Shown: positions 45,481-53,805 of the stretch, one piece after another | Position numbering within the stretch: position 1 is the first letter of the stretch | Layout of the letters: every line of letters starts with the position of its first letter | Assembly: GCA_965263375.1 (NCBI GenBank) | Contig: OZ253669.1 | Span: 1,488,001-1,552,000 of the forward strand | Reading direction: 5' to 3' | DNA length: 64,000 bases | Source of the DNA: JAJFFW01 sp965263375 | GTDB taxonomy: Bacteria > Pseudomonadota > Alphaproteobacteria > Caulobacterales > Parvularculaceae | Program-made: the position numbers and the translations under genes | The notes under the pieces: model-generated | Databases searched by the model: none | The model's input: only the letters and a program-made list of their open reading frames with translations | What the model was told of the DNA's origin: nothing

Positions 45481-46017
45481 ATGGCGGTGTTCGAAGGGGC
45501 AATGAAATCTGATGTCATTGGCATGGAGGCTAGTAACGCCCAAGAGCCAAGCCAGGAACAGCTCAAAAACGGTTATTTGCAACTTTTGCATCTAATCGAA
45601 CGACTTCACAGGCAACTCTTAGATGTCATCAAAGACGAGTTAGAGCGTATCGGCCAGACGGACATCAATTCTGTTCAGGCCTTATTGCTTTATAATATTG
45701 GCGATTCAGAACTTACGCCTGGGGAGCTGCGTTCTCGCGGTCACTACCTAGGTTCTAACGTTTCTTACAACCTTAAACAGCTTATCGACAAAAATTATAT
45801 CCAGGATCAGCGTTCTGATGTGGACCGTCGTTCTAAGCGTGTTTCATTGACACAGTCGGGTTTTGAAATTCGCGACCGAATTTCAGCTCTTTTCGAGCGC
45901 CAGCTTGGTTCCGTTGAACAGGTTGGCGGGGTCGATTTGCCACTGATCGAATCGACAAACAAATCACTACAGCGCCTTGAACGTTTTTGGGCCGACCAAG
46001 TTCGTTTCCGCCTCTAA
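45481..46017 (+). CDS. ldtR: MarR-family regulator, LdtR type
   Basis: A 178-residue winged-helix regulator. The recognition region LRSRGHYLGSNVSYNLKQLIDKNYI and the wing DVDRRSKRVSLTQSG match the alphaproteobacterial LdtR group, known in Rhizobiales to control an L,D-transpeptidase and stress tolerance. Family-level assignment is firm; the role here is by homology. The ATG at 45481 is preferred; a shorter upstream option at 45469 exists. It is followed by a terminator and then hemA. Confidence 0.85.
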   Translation: MAVFEGAMKSDVIGMEASNAQEPSQEQLKNGYLQLLHLIERLHRQLLDVIKDELERIGQTDINSVQALLLYNIGDSELTPGELRSRGHYLGSNVSYNLKQLIDKNYIQDQRSDVDRRSKRVSLTQSGFEIRDRISALFERQLGSVEQVGGVDLPLIESTNKSLQRLERFWADQVRFRL

Positions 46018-46042
46018 AACCAATCCCTCCCTAAACTTGCAT

Positions 46043-46078
46043 AACCCTGTTGGCGTCAAGCCTTCAGGGTTTTTTTTG
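46043..46078 (+). terminator. Rho-independent terminator after ldtR
   Basis: AACCCTG (46043-46049) pairs with CAGGGTT (46065-46071), followed by a run of T residues; 26 bp past the ldtR stop codon. Confidence 0.85.
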
Positions 46079-46280
46079 GTTTATGCATTGTTAACAGTTG
46101 TATCGTCCTATTGGGACACGGTTTTCGGGTATGGTTAGCATGTTACTGATATATTGGTGTTAAGTTTATCTCTTAAACTGGCTAATGCGGCGATCGGTCC
46201 GTGAAATGGCCCCAAAAAGGCTAGCGTTTTTTTAGGCGCACCTTATCTTCTGAGGATTAAGACCCAAAAAGAGGCGCTTT

Positions 46281-47495
46281 ATGGATAGGTATGAGCAGGC
46301 GTTTGAAACCGCACTTTCCGCTGTAAGGGCTGAAGGGCGTTATCGAGTGTTCGCTGATATTGAGCGGATTGCTGGTGCTTTCCCGAGAGCCGTCTATCAC
46401 GGTGATGGTGATCCACGTGAGATTACTGTCTGGTGTTCAAATGATTATTTAGGCATGGGCCAACACCATACAGTGACGCAAGCAATGAAAGACGCCGTTG
46501 ATAAAGTCGGCGCTGGCGCAGGCGGCACGAGAAATATTGCGGGTACGACGCATTATCATGTTCTGCTTGAGAAAGAACTCGCCTCGCTTCATCAAAAAGA
46601 ATCATCGCTGCTTTTTACTTCTGGTTACGTCGCGAACGAGGCAACGCTATCAACTATTGCTCGTGTGCTGCCTGATTGCGTCATTATTTCCGATGAAATG
46701 AATCATGCGTCTATGATTCACGGAATTCGAAATGGTCGTTCCACAAAGTGGATCTGGCGCCACAATGATTTAGAGCATTTGGAAAGCCTGCTGAAAAAAA
46801 TTCCAGCAGATCGTCCGAAAGTGATTGCATTTGAATCTGTCTATTCAATGGACGGCGATATTGCCCCGCTAAAAGAGATTTGTGATCTGGCTGAAAAATA
46901 TGAGGCGTTCACCTATCTTGATGAGGTTCATGCAGTCGGCCTTTATGGAGCGCATGGCGGCGGTGTCGCGGAGCGAGATGGCGTCGCTGATCGCATTGAC
47001 GTTATTGAAGGAACTCTTGGTAAAGCGTTTGGTGTGATGGGCGGTTACATTGCCGCAAGCAGCACATTTGTTGATGCGGTCCGTTCCTATGCGCCGGGCT
47101 TTATATTTACGACAGCGTTATCGCCGGTTCTCGTTGCCGGTGCGCTTGCGAGCGTTCGCTTGCTACAAGAGTCAAACCATTTGCGTGTTCAGCATCAAGA
47201 ACGTGCAGAGCGGTTGAAAGGTTTGTTATTTGAAGCGGGATTGCCGGTTATGCATACGCCTAGCCACATTGTGCCCGTTAAAGTCGGTGACCCTGTACAG
47301 TGTAAGCAGGTCACTGATTATCTGCTTGAAAAGCATGATATGTACGTGCAACCGATTAACTACCCAACTGTTCCAAAGGGAACGGAGCGTTTGCGATTGA
47401 CGCCTAGCCCACTCCACAATGACCAGTTTATGGCGGCCCTTGTTGACGCGCTTAACAGCACGTGGAATGTTTTGAACCTTCAGCGCGCCGCTTGA
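46281..47495 (+). CDS. hemA: 5-aminolevulinate synthase
   Basis: This PLP enzyme condenses glycine and succinyl-CoA to 5-aminolevulinate, the C4 entry to heme typical of alphaproteobacteria. The PLP-binding Lys248 lies in EGTLGKAFGVMGGY, and VWCSNDYLGMGQH, GAGGTRNIAGTTHYH and YLDEVHAVGLYG are conserved. The 404-residue length is normal. GAGGCGC lies upstream of the ATG. It is separated from ldtR by a terminator and a 200-bp AT-rich gap. Confidence 0.98.
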   Translation: MDRYEQAFETALSAVRAEGRYRVFADIERIAGAFPRAVYHGDGDPREITVWCSNDYLGMGQHHTVTQAMKDAVDKVGAGAGGTRNIAGTTHYHVLLEKELASLHQKESSLLFTSGYVANEATLSTIARVLPDCVIISDEMNHASMIHGIRNGRSTKWIWRHNDLEHLESLLKKIPADRPKVIAFESVYSMDGDIAPLKEICDLAEKYEAFTYLDEVHAVGLYGAHGGGVAERDGVADRIDVIEGTLGKAFGVMGGYIAASSTFVDAVRSYAPGFIFTTALSPVLVAGALASVRLLQESNHLRVQHQERAERLKGLLFEAGLPVMHTPSHIVPVKVGDPVQCKQVTDYLLEKHDMYVQPINYPTVPKGTERLRLTPSPLHNDQFMAALVDALNSTWNVLNLQRAA

Positions 47496-47524
47496 AAAGA
47501 TAACTTTTTGTGAAGCTGCATAGC

Positions 47525-47557
47525 CCCGCCGCCACGTGGCGGGCAGGACTATTTTTG
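47525..47557 (+). terminator. Possible terminator after hemA
   Basis: A 14-bp perfect palindrome (CCGCCACGTGGCGG, 47529-47542) sits inside a longer imperfect stem, and a short run of T residues follows (TATTTTTG). It is 33 bp past the hemA stop codon, in the convergent gap with mucR. Confidence 0.55.
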
Positions 47558-47715
47558 CTAGAAGATAGAGTAAGCCTAGCGTAATTTCCAACAAACATTG
47601 TTTGTTGATATTTGCTCACCCAAGGGGTGTGAGGTTTTGGCTAGGCTCCAAAAAAACTCAGTGGAAATTAGCTTTAATATCTGTCGCCCTAATTATGTTT
47701 GCAGGCGCAGCTTTT

Positions 47716-48198
47716 CTACTTTGCTGTTTTTTTTGGGCGACCGCGTTTTTTAGTGGATTTTTTGGCAGATGTCGGCGCTGTTGTGCGTCCAGCAGCACCG
47801 CGGCCAAGGCCGATTTCTTTTGCAAATTGAGAACGACGCTTAGCGTAGTTAGGAGCCACCATTGGGTAATCGGCTGGCAGGTTCCATTTGCGTCGATAAT
47901 CCTCCGGAGAAAGATTATATTGGGTACGCAAATAACGCTTTAACATTTTCAGTTTTTTGCCGTCTTCTAAGCAAATGATGTAGTCGGGTGTCACTGATTT
48001 TGCGACACTAACCGCTGGGGTTTGGTTGCCAGAATTTGCAGCAGCGCCAGCGGCTAAAGCTTTTACAGTGTCGTGAACTTCTTGGAGAAGTGCAGGGATT
48101 TTATCTGCATTAATTGAGTTGTTGCTGACGAAAGCCGAAACGATATCAGTGGTCATCGCCAATGTTTCACTAAGGTCAGTTATTTGTTTATCAGTCAT
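47716..48198 (-). CDS. mucR: MucR/Ros-family transcriptional regulator
   Basis: A 160-residue DNA-binding regulator of the alphaproteobacterial Ros/MucR family, which controls surface polysaccharides, motility and cell-cycle genes. The family core (PDYIICLEDGKKLKMLKRYL and WNLPADYPMVAPNYAKRRS) is well conserved. Of the zinc ligands, Cys76 and Asp79 are kept, but the usual His positions are Tyr89 and Gln93/Tyr94. The C-terminus KKRGRPKK (151-157) is an AT-hook-like motif. It lies in its own unit between hemA and a long gap before glyA. Confidence 0.92.
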   Translation of the reverse strand: MTDKQITDLSETLAMTTDIVSAFVSNNSINADKIPALLQEVHDTVKALAAGAAANSGNQTPAVSVAKSVTPDYIICLEDGKKLKMLKRYLRTQYNLSPEDYRRKWNLPADYPMVAPNYAKRRSQFAKEIGLGRGAAGRTTAPTSAKKSTKKRGRPKKTAK

Positions 48199-48950
48199 GT
48201 GGAATTCCTTACGAACAGACAGACCCTCAGGTTACAAACGTACCCAAGAAGTAATCGCAATTATCTACGGTTAGTCGAATTCCCCGAGGGGGACTATTTT
48301 TTGTCTATTCCCCCGTTACCCCTGTAATCGAATCGATTTTTGAAATCAAGTCATATTCAAATGTGATGTTCAAATTTTAAAGGAGTTATTATACTTCATC
48401 TATGTTTAAAAAAATGGGAAATAAAGTGTCTTGATCACCTATATTGAGTATTGAGTTATTATTGCTACGTTCATTTTGTGCAGTGCACTGTTTTTGTCAG
48501 TGTTAAGTTGACTGGAAACAAGACTGGCCCACGTATAGTAAGAGGGTCAGAAAGATAATATTCGCAAAGGTATCGGCTCTGTCTCCTTTGTGGGCAGTCT
48601 GATGGCGATTAATAGTAACTGTCACCAAGAAGCTTAGGATCGCAATTTTTGAGCTTATTGATTGGCACGCTATCGGCTAGTCAAAAGCGATTGTTCTGCT
48701 GTCGCGATAACAAATATCGATTATACGAATGTACTAGGGGAATTATTCAAGGGCGATATGCGCTGGTCAAATTGGGGTTTGACCTTCAGTTTCGTGTAGA
48801 CGTCGAGAGGGCTTTAGCATTTGACGGGCGCTCAAATGAAGCTTGTTTCTAGGTCGCAATTGCGGGGAAGGGCGCACAGGCGTATATGTGTCTCTCAAAT
48901 CGTGTTGAGGGCGGCGCTTCTCAGGCGCGCACCCAGTCTTGGAGAATGTT
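48199..48950. other. Long intergenic region between mucR and glyA
   Basis: About 750 bp without a supported gene. It includes a G/C-rich stem near 48273-48302 (TCCCC with GGGGA then TATTTTTT, terminator-like on the plus strand) and AT-rich DNA upstream of mucR that could hold its promoter and own binding sites. A 67-codon open frame at 48649-48852 has no coding signature. I recognise no riboswitch or small RNA in it, though one could be present. Confidence 0.5.
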
Positions 48951-50240
48951 GTGAGCTCTACTATGTCATTGGAAAATAAAGGCTTTTTTGACTTGCCGCT
49001 TGCTGAAAGCGACCCTGATTTAAATGCCGCGATGATGCGAGAATATCACCGACAGCAGGATCAAATCGAGTTGATCGCTTCAGAAAATATTGTTTCACGG
49101 GCTGTGCTAGAAGCGCAAGGCTCCGTCCTAACAAACAAATATGCGGAAGGGTATCCCGGTCGCCGTTATTACGGGGGCTGCGAGTTTGTTGATGAGGTTG
49201 AAGCGATAGCGATTGATCGCGCAAAGGAACTCTTCAACGTACAAGAGGCGGCCGTCCAACCTCATTCTGGAAGCCAAGCCAATCAATCAGTATTTATGTC
49301 GGTGATGAAGCCGGGTGAAACCTTCATGGGGCTTGACCTCGCTGCCGGCGGTCACTTAACCCATGGTTCTAAGGTTAATCAGTCGGGCAAATGGTTCAAT
49401 GCAGTTCACTACGGTGTTCGCGAAGACGATGGATTGATTGACTATGATGCGCTGACCTCCATTGCTAAGGAGTGTCAGCCAAAGCTGATTATCGCTGGCG
49501 GCAGCGCATATTCACGCTTTATCGACTTTGCAAAATTCCGCGCGGTCGCCGATGAAGTTGGTGCTGTCTTTATGGTTGATATGGCTCACTTTGCTGGCCT
49601 TGTTGCGGGCGGCGTTTATCCGAACCCTGCTGAATATGCTGATGTTTTAACAACAACGACACATAAGACCCTTCGTGGGCCGCGGGGTGGATTGGTCTTA
49701 ACGAATAATCCCGATCTTGCAAAAAAGATCCGTTCTGCGCTGTTTCCAGGTCTTCAGGGCGGACCGCTGATGCACGTAATCGCCGCAAAAGCGGTTGCTT
49801 TTGGTGAAGCGTTGGAGCCATCTTTTAAAGACTACTCCAAACAAGTTGTCGCCAATGCCAAAGTCATGGCGGACGTTCTTGTTGAAGCAGGATATGCGGT
49901 TGTTTCTGGCGGCACCGATTCGCATCTGGCGCTGATCGATCTGCGCCCGAAAGGCGTAAAGGGCAATGCTGCTGAAGAAAGCTTGGAACGAGCAGGTATC
50001 ACCTGTAATAAAAATGGCGTTCCTTTTGATCCAGAAAAACCAGCAATCACATCAGGCATCCGAATTGGGTCGCCAGCCGCGACGACACGCGGGTTTGGCG
50101 TTGAAGAATTCAAACAAGTGGGCGCAATGATTGCGAAAGTGCTCGACGGGCTCGCCGAAGGGGGCGACAATAGCGGCATTGAGCAGGAAGTGGCGGCGTC
50201 AGTCAAAGCTTTAACAGCGCGCTTTCCTATTTACGCCTAA
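48951..50240 (+). CDS. glyA: Serine hydroxymethyltransferase
   Basis: This PLP enzyme interconverts serine and glycine and charges tetrahydrofolate with one-carbon units. Lys239 in TTTTHKTLRGPRGG is the PLP lysine; ADVLTTTTHKTLRGP and GRRYYGGCEFVD are family signatures. About 429 residues. The GTG at 48951 is preferred: GGAGA lies five bases upstream; TTG 48939 and ATG 48963 are alternatives. It heads glyA-nrdR-nusB-thiL. Confidence 0.97.
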   Translation: MSSTMSLENKGFFDLPLAESDPDLNAAMMREYHRQQDQIELIASENIVSRAVLEAQGSVLTNKYAEGYPGRRYYGGCEFVDEVEAIAIDRAKELFNVQEAAVQPHSGSQANQSVFMSVMKPGETFMGLDLAAGGHLTHGSKVNQSGKWFNAVHYGVREDDGLIDYDALTSIAKECQPKLIIAGGSAYSRFIDFAKFRAVADEVGAVFMVDMAHFAGLVAGGVYPNPAEYADVLTTTTHKTLRGPRGGLVLTNNPDLAKKIRSALFPGLQGGPLMHVIAAKAVAFGEALEPSFKDYSKQVVANAKVMADVLVEAGYAVVSGGTDSHLALIDLRPKGVKGNAAEESLERAGITCNKNGVPFDPEKPAITSGIRIGSPAATTRGFGVEEFKQVGAMIAKVLDGLAEGGDNSGIEQEVAASVKALTARFPIYA

Positions 50241-50265
50241 GCGCGCCAATTAATGGGAGCATATT

Positions 50266-50727
50266 ATGCGATGCCCCTTTTGTGGAAGTGAGAGCACCCA
50301 GGTGAAAGATTCCCGTCCGGCTGAGGACGGGACATCGATACGCCGTCGGCGTGAGTGTTCAGCCTGTGGCGGCAGGTTCACAACATTTGAACGTGTGCAA
50401 TTGCGTGAACTGGTTGTGGTAAAAAGCAATGGCCGAAAAATGCCTTTTGATCGTGATAAGCTGTTGCGCTCAATCGAAATTGCTGTGCGCAAACGAGATG
50501 TTGATCGTGATCGTGTTGAGCAAATGACTTCTGGCATCATTCGCCGCCTTGAAACGAGCGGCGAGGGGGAAATCGATACACAGTTTATCGGTGAGCTTGT
50601 GATGGAAGGGTTGGCAGCGCTAGACGATGTCGCTTACGTACGTTATGCCTCCGTTTACAAAAATTTCCGCGAAGCAAAAGACTTCGAACATTTTCTCGAC
50701 AACCTTGAAGACCAGCATGAAAGTTAG
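50266..50727 (+). CDS. nrdR: Transcriptional repressor NrdR
   Basis: This ATP-cone and zinc-ribbon repressor controls ribonucleotide reductase genes according to dATP and ATP levels. The N-terminal MRCPFCGSESTQVKDSRPAEDGTSIRRRREC zinc ribbon has its four Cys, and the ATP cone begins at VVVKSNGRKMPFDRDKL. The 153-residue length is standard. It lies 25 bp after glyA and nine bases before nusB; in many alphaproteobacteria ribD follows here. Confidence 0.97.
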   Translation: MRCPFCGSESTQVKDSRPAEDGTSIRRRRECSACGGRFTTFERVQLRELVVVKSNGRKMPFDRDKLLRSIEIAVRKRDVDRDRVEQMTSGIIRRLETSGEGEIDTQFIGELVMEGLAALDDVAYVRYASVYKNFREAKDFEHFLDNLEDQHES

Positions 50728-50736
50728 AGGCTCAGT

Positions 50737-51267
50737 GTGAGCGATCACCGCCATCAAGCGCGGACAGCGGCGCGACTTGCCGCTGTCCAGGCGTTATACC
50801 AAATGGAGACTGCGGGCGACGGCGTAGAACAGGTCGTGCTTGAGTTTAAGCATTATCGAATTCCGCCAGAAGCTGGAGAAAATCCAACGATTAAGGACGA
50901 GAATGATGCCGCGCCCTCGAAGGTCGAGGATGAGGCTTCTTTGCCTTTAAGCGGCGCCGATAATAATTTCTTTACTGATCTTATGCGCGGTGTTGTTGAG
51001 GGTCAGGCGCGCATCGATCGACAAATCCAAGCGCGGCTTGCAAAAGGTTGGACATTGTCTCGCTTAGACGCCACGGCGCGTGCAGTTTTACGGGCCGGTG
51101 TATATGAACTTTGTGTACGTGTTGATATTCCTTATCGCGTTGTGATTGATGAATATCTTGATATCGCCAAAGCCTTCTTTGAGGATGATGATAGTGCTTT
51201 TATCAATGGTGTCTTGGATGCCGTCGCTCGTGAGGCGCGTAGTGATGAAATAGTAAAGGCCGTTTGA
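50737..51267 (+). CDS. nusB: Transcription antitermination factor NusB
   Basis: An RNA-binding helical protein of the rRNA antitermination complex. RTAARLAAVQALYQME at the N-terminus and DIPYRVVIDEYLDIAKAFFEDDDSAFINGVLDA at the C-terminus are typical. At 176 residues it is slightly long: residues about 45-75 form a charged insertion (PPEAGENPTIKDENDAAPSK) in the first loop. It begins with GTG, ten bases after nrdR, and precedes thiL by three bases. Confidence 0.94.
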   Translation: MSDHRHQARTAARLAAVQALYQMETAGDGVEQVVLEFKHYRIPPEAGENPTIKDENDAAPSKVEDEASLPLSGADNNFFTDLMRGVVEGQARIDRQIQARLAKGWTLSRLDATARAVLRAGVYELCVRVDIPYRVVIDEYLDIAKAFFEDDDSAFINGVLDAVAREARSDEIVKAV

Positions 51268-51270
51268 TTA

Positions 51271-52263
51271 GTGGGTGATAATGAGTTTTCTATTATCGAA
51301 GATTTATTCGCCCCGCTAAGTGAGGGGGCGAAAGGCGCGCATCACTTAACGGATGATGCTGCGTCTCTTCCGTTGGGGGACTATATTGTCACCAAAGACG
51401 TTTTAATCGCCGGTGTTCATTTCAGGCACGAAGACCCTTTAGACCTTGTGGCGCAAAAAGTTATGCGCGCCAATCTTTCTGACCTTGCAGCGAAGGGGGC
51501 TAGACCGGTCGGATATTTTTTAGGGTGTGTTTGGAGCGCGCAAACATCCCGCCGTGATATCGCCCTATTTGCGAGCGGTCTTAAAAGAGATCAAGACCAA
51601 TTTAATCTTTCTTTGTTTGGCGGCGACACGACCGTGCATACGGACAATAGGGCGCCGATGGTGTTTTCCGCCACCTTCTTTGGGCTGCCGCCGCGCAGCG
51701 GCGTTGTGCGCCGCGACGGTGCTGCTGATGGTGATGATATTTATGTAACGGGGTCTGTCGGTGATGCAGCTCTCGGCTTACAGGCGCTGACAACAAAAGA
51801 GCATTTCTCAAAATCAGAAGCTTCATTTTTTATTCAGCGTTATCAAATTCCTGAACCGCGCCTAACGATGGGGAGCGCTATAGCAGGCTTTGCCAGCGCG
51901 ACGATTGATGTATCAGATGGCCTAGTTGCCGATATTGGTCATATAATAAAAGCTTCCGGTCCTGGTCTAGGCGCACAAATTGAAGCGGGACTTATACCAC
52001 TTTCACCACAAGGACAGGCTTGGTTTGAACGCCAGGATGTTACTGACGACGCACTTGCTGCGCTTGCGTCGGGTGGTGATGATTATGAGCTTATCTTTAC
52101 TGCGCCGCCTGCCCATCGCCGTGCGGTTGAGATGGCTGGGCGCGCTGCGAAAACACCTGTGACCCGTATTGGCGTTGTTGTGAAAGGCGATGGCGTGCGC
52201 CTATTGAATGTGGACCGGGCCCCGATTGCTGTTATCTCGTCTGGTTACAACCACTTTGGTTGA
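51271..52263 (+). CDS. thiL: Thiamine-monophosphate kinase
   Basis: It phosphorylates thiamine monophosphate to the active pyrophosphate. The PurM-like motifs are present: DDAASLPLGDYIVTKDVLIAGVHF with the metal-binding Asp residues, MRANLSDLAAKGARP, FGGDTTV and the C-terminal ASGGDDYEL. The 330-residue length is normal. It begins with GTG three bases after nusB. It is the last gene of the glyA-nrdR-nusB-thiL run. Confidence 0.95.
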   Translation: MGDNEFSIIEDLFAPLSEGAKGAHHLTDDAASLPLGDYIVTKDVLIAGVHFRHEDPLDLVAQKVMRANLSDLAAKGARPVGYFLGCVWSAQTSRRDIALFASGLKRDQDQFNLSLFGGDTTVHTDNRAPMVFSATFFGLPPRSGVVRRDGAADGDDIYVTGSVGDAALGLQALTTKEHFSKSEASFFIQRYQIPEPRLTMGSAIAGFASATIDVSDGLVADIGHIIKASGPGLGAQIEAGLIPLSPQGQAWFERQDVTDDALAALASGGDDYELIFTAPPAHRRAVEMAGRAAKTPVTRIGVVVKGDGVRLLNVDRAPIAVISSGYNHFG

Positions 52264-52431
52264 TTAATTCGGTAGTCTCTGTTTGCTCAATACAAAAGCA
52301 CGGGAAGAGGCTGGGATTGTTTCGTGGCAGTTATGTCTTTGTTTGTATAACTATGTATCTTTTCATAATACACCTGGGTACGATGCCTAAAAAAAGCGCC
52401 GCTGATTGGGCTTAAAATACACTGGGAGTGA

Positions 52432-53760
52432 ATGGCTATGGCGCTAAAGGTGACGTCAAAAGGGCATATCTTGGCGATGTTGACCGCTGTTTATGCTTTT
52501 AACTTCATCGACCGTCAGATTCTTGGCGTTCTGGCGCCTTTCATCGCCGAAGATTTGGGTTTCAATGACACCAAGATTGGCCTGCTGACAGGGTTTGTGT
52601 TTGCAACTTTCTACACGACCTTGGCATTGCCGATTGCTTGGCTAGCTGATCGCGCCAATCGCGTAACCATCGTCAGTGTTTCGTTGGCGATTTGGAGTTT
52701 CTTTACGTTCTTGTCTGGTTTTGCCACGAGTTTTGTTGCTCTGGCTTTGATGAGGATAGGCGTCGCTATTGGGGAAGCTGGAGGCTCACCGCCAAGCCAC
52801 TCAATGTTGTCTGATTTATATGCGCGCGACGAACGTTCACGAGCTTTGGGCATTTATTCTCTTGGCATTCCAATCGGCGTTGCGCTTGCTTATTTCATCG
52901 CCGCTGCTCTATCCAGTTCAGATGATGTGAATTGGCGGCTGATCTTTTTTGTTGTGGGCGCGCCTGGTATTCTTATGGCGCTTTTTTTGAAGTTTTGCGT
53001 TGCCGAACCAAAGCGCGGTCAAATGGATGAAGGGGCGGTCGCGCCTCAGCAGATTCCCTTTAAGCAGGGCTTAAAAAAACTCCTCACGGTAAAGAGCTAT
53101 TGGGCTGCTTGCCTTGGTATCGCGTTTGCGAGTTTTGGTTCATATGCGACGAGCGCTTTTGGTATTGTCTTTGCTGTACGCATGTATGAGGGTATATCTT
53201 ACCCAACTTTCCTGGTGGCGTTAGGCGTTATCAGCAGTACGATGTACCTTGGGGGCGTTTATTTCGGGGGTATTTTTGCTGAAAGACTAGCAAGAAAAGG
53301 GGCAAGCGGGTACGCGAAAGCGGCGTTGATTGGCTCGTTCTTGGCTGGCCTTTGTATCATGGCTTTTGTTTGGTCACCCCATTTTTATCTGTTTTTACTC
53401 TTTAATGGCCTGTCATTATTTTTTTCTGGGTTTTATATAGGTCCATCTTTTTCTTTAGCGCAAAATCTTGCCCCCCTTTCTATGCGTGCGACCTCTAGCG
53501 CCGTTTTCTTCTTTGTATTGAATATGATTGCTCTTGGCGGGGGACCAACCATAATCGGCGCCTTAAGTGATCACTTCGCGGGAGAATACGGGGCTGCGGG
53601 TGGTTTAAGAATAGCGCTTTCTATGCTTATCTTTAGCTATGCATTGTCTGGAATAGCCTATGTGTTAGCTATGCGTTGGCTGCCTGCGGATTGGGCCCGG
53701 GCGCATCCCGAACCAGCGCAGCCTGCTCCACCCTCAAAGAAGGTCGAAGCGACAGCTTAG
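52432..53760 (+). CDS. MFS transporter
   Basis: A 442-residue major facilitator with about twelve membrane helices. N-terminal FNFIDRQILGVLAPFIAEDLGFNDTKIGLL and the loop LADRANRVTI with the A-motif-type acidic/basic pattern are typical of the spinster/hexuronate-like MFS group. Substrate unknown. A close relative begins at 63707, with the same TFNFIDRQIVG start. GGGAG lies just before the ATG. It follows a 168-bp gap from thiL and converges on the hybrid kinase. Confidence 0.9.
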   Translation: MAMALKVTSKGHILAMLTAVYAFNFIDRQILGVLAPFIAEDLGFNDTKIGLLTGFVFATFYTTLALPIAWLADRANRVTIVSVSLAIWSFFTFLSGFATSFVALALMRIGVAIGEAGGSPPSHSMLSDLYARDERSRALGIYSLGIPIGVALAYFIAAALSSSDDVNWRLIFFVVGAPGILMALFLKFCVAEPKRGQMDEGAVAPQQIPFKQGLKKLLTVKSYWAACLGIAFASFGSYATSAFGIVFAVRMYEGISYPTFLVALGVISSTMYLGGVYFGGIFAERLARKGASGYAKAALIGSFLAGLCIMAFVWSPHFYLFLLFNGLSLFFSGFYIGPSFSLAQNLAPLSMRATSSAVFFFVLNMIALGGGPTIIGALSDHFAGEYGAAGGLRIALSMLIFSYALSGIAYVLAMRWLPADWARAHPEPAQPAPPSKKVEATA

Positions 53761-53805
53761 GCTTTAGTTTTCTTCAGTAGATTTGCGAGATTTAGACAAT
53801 CGCAG

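Noticed and set aside
48649..48852. 67-codon frame between mucR and glyA
   Set aside because: No ribosome-binding site, unusual composition and no recognisable sequence.
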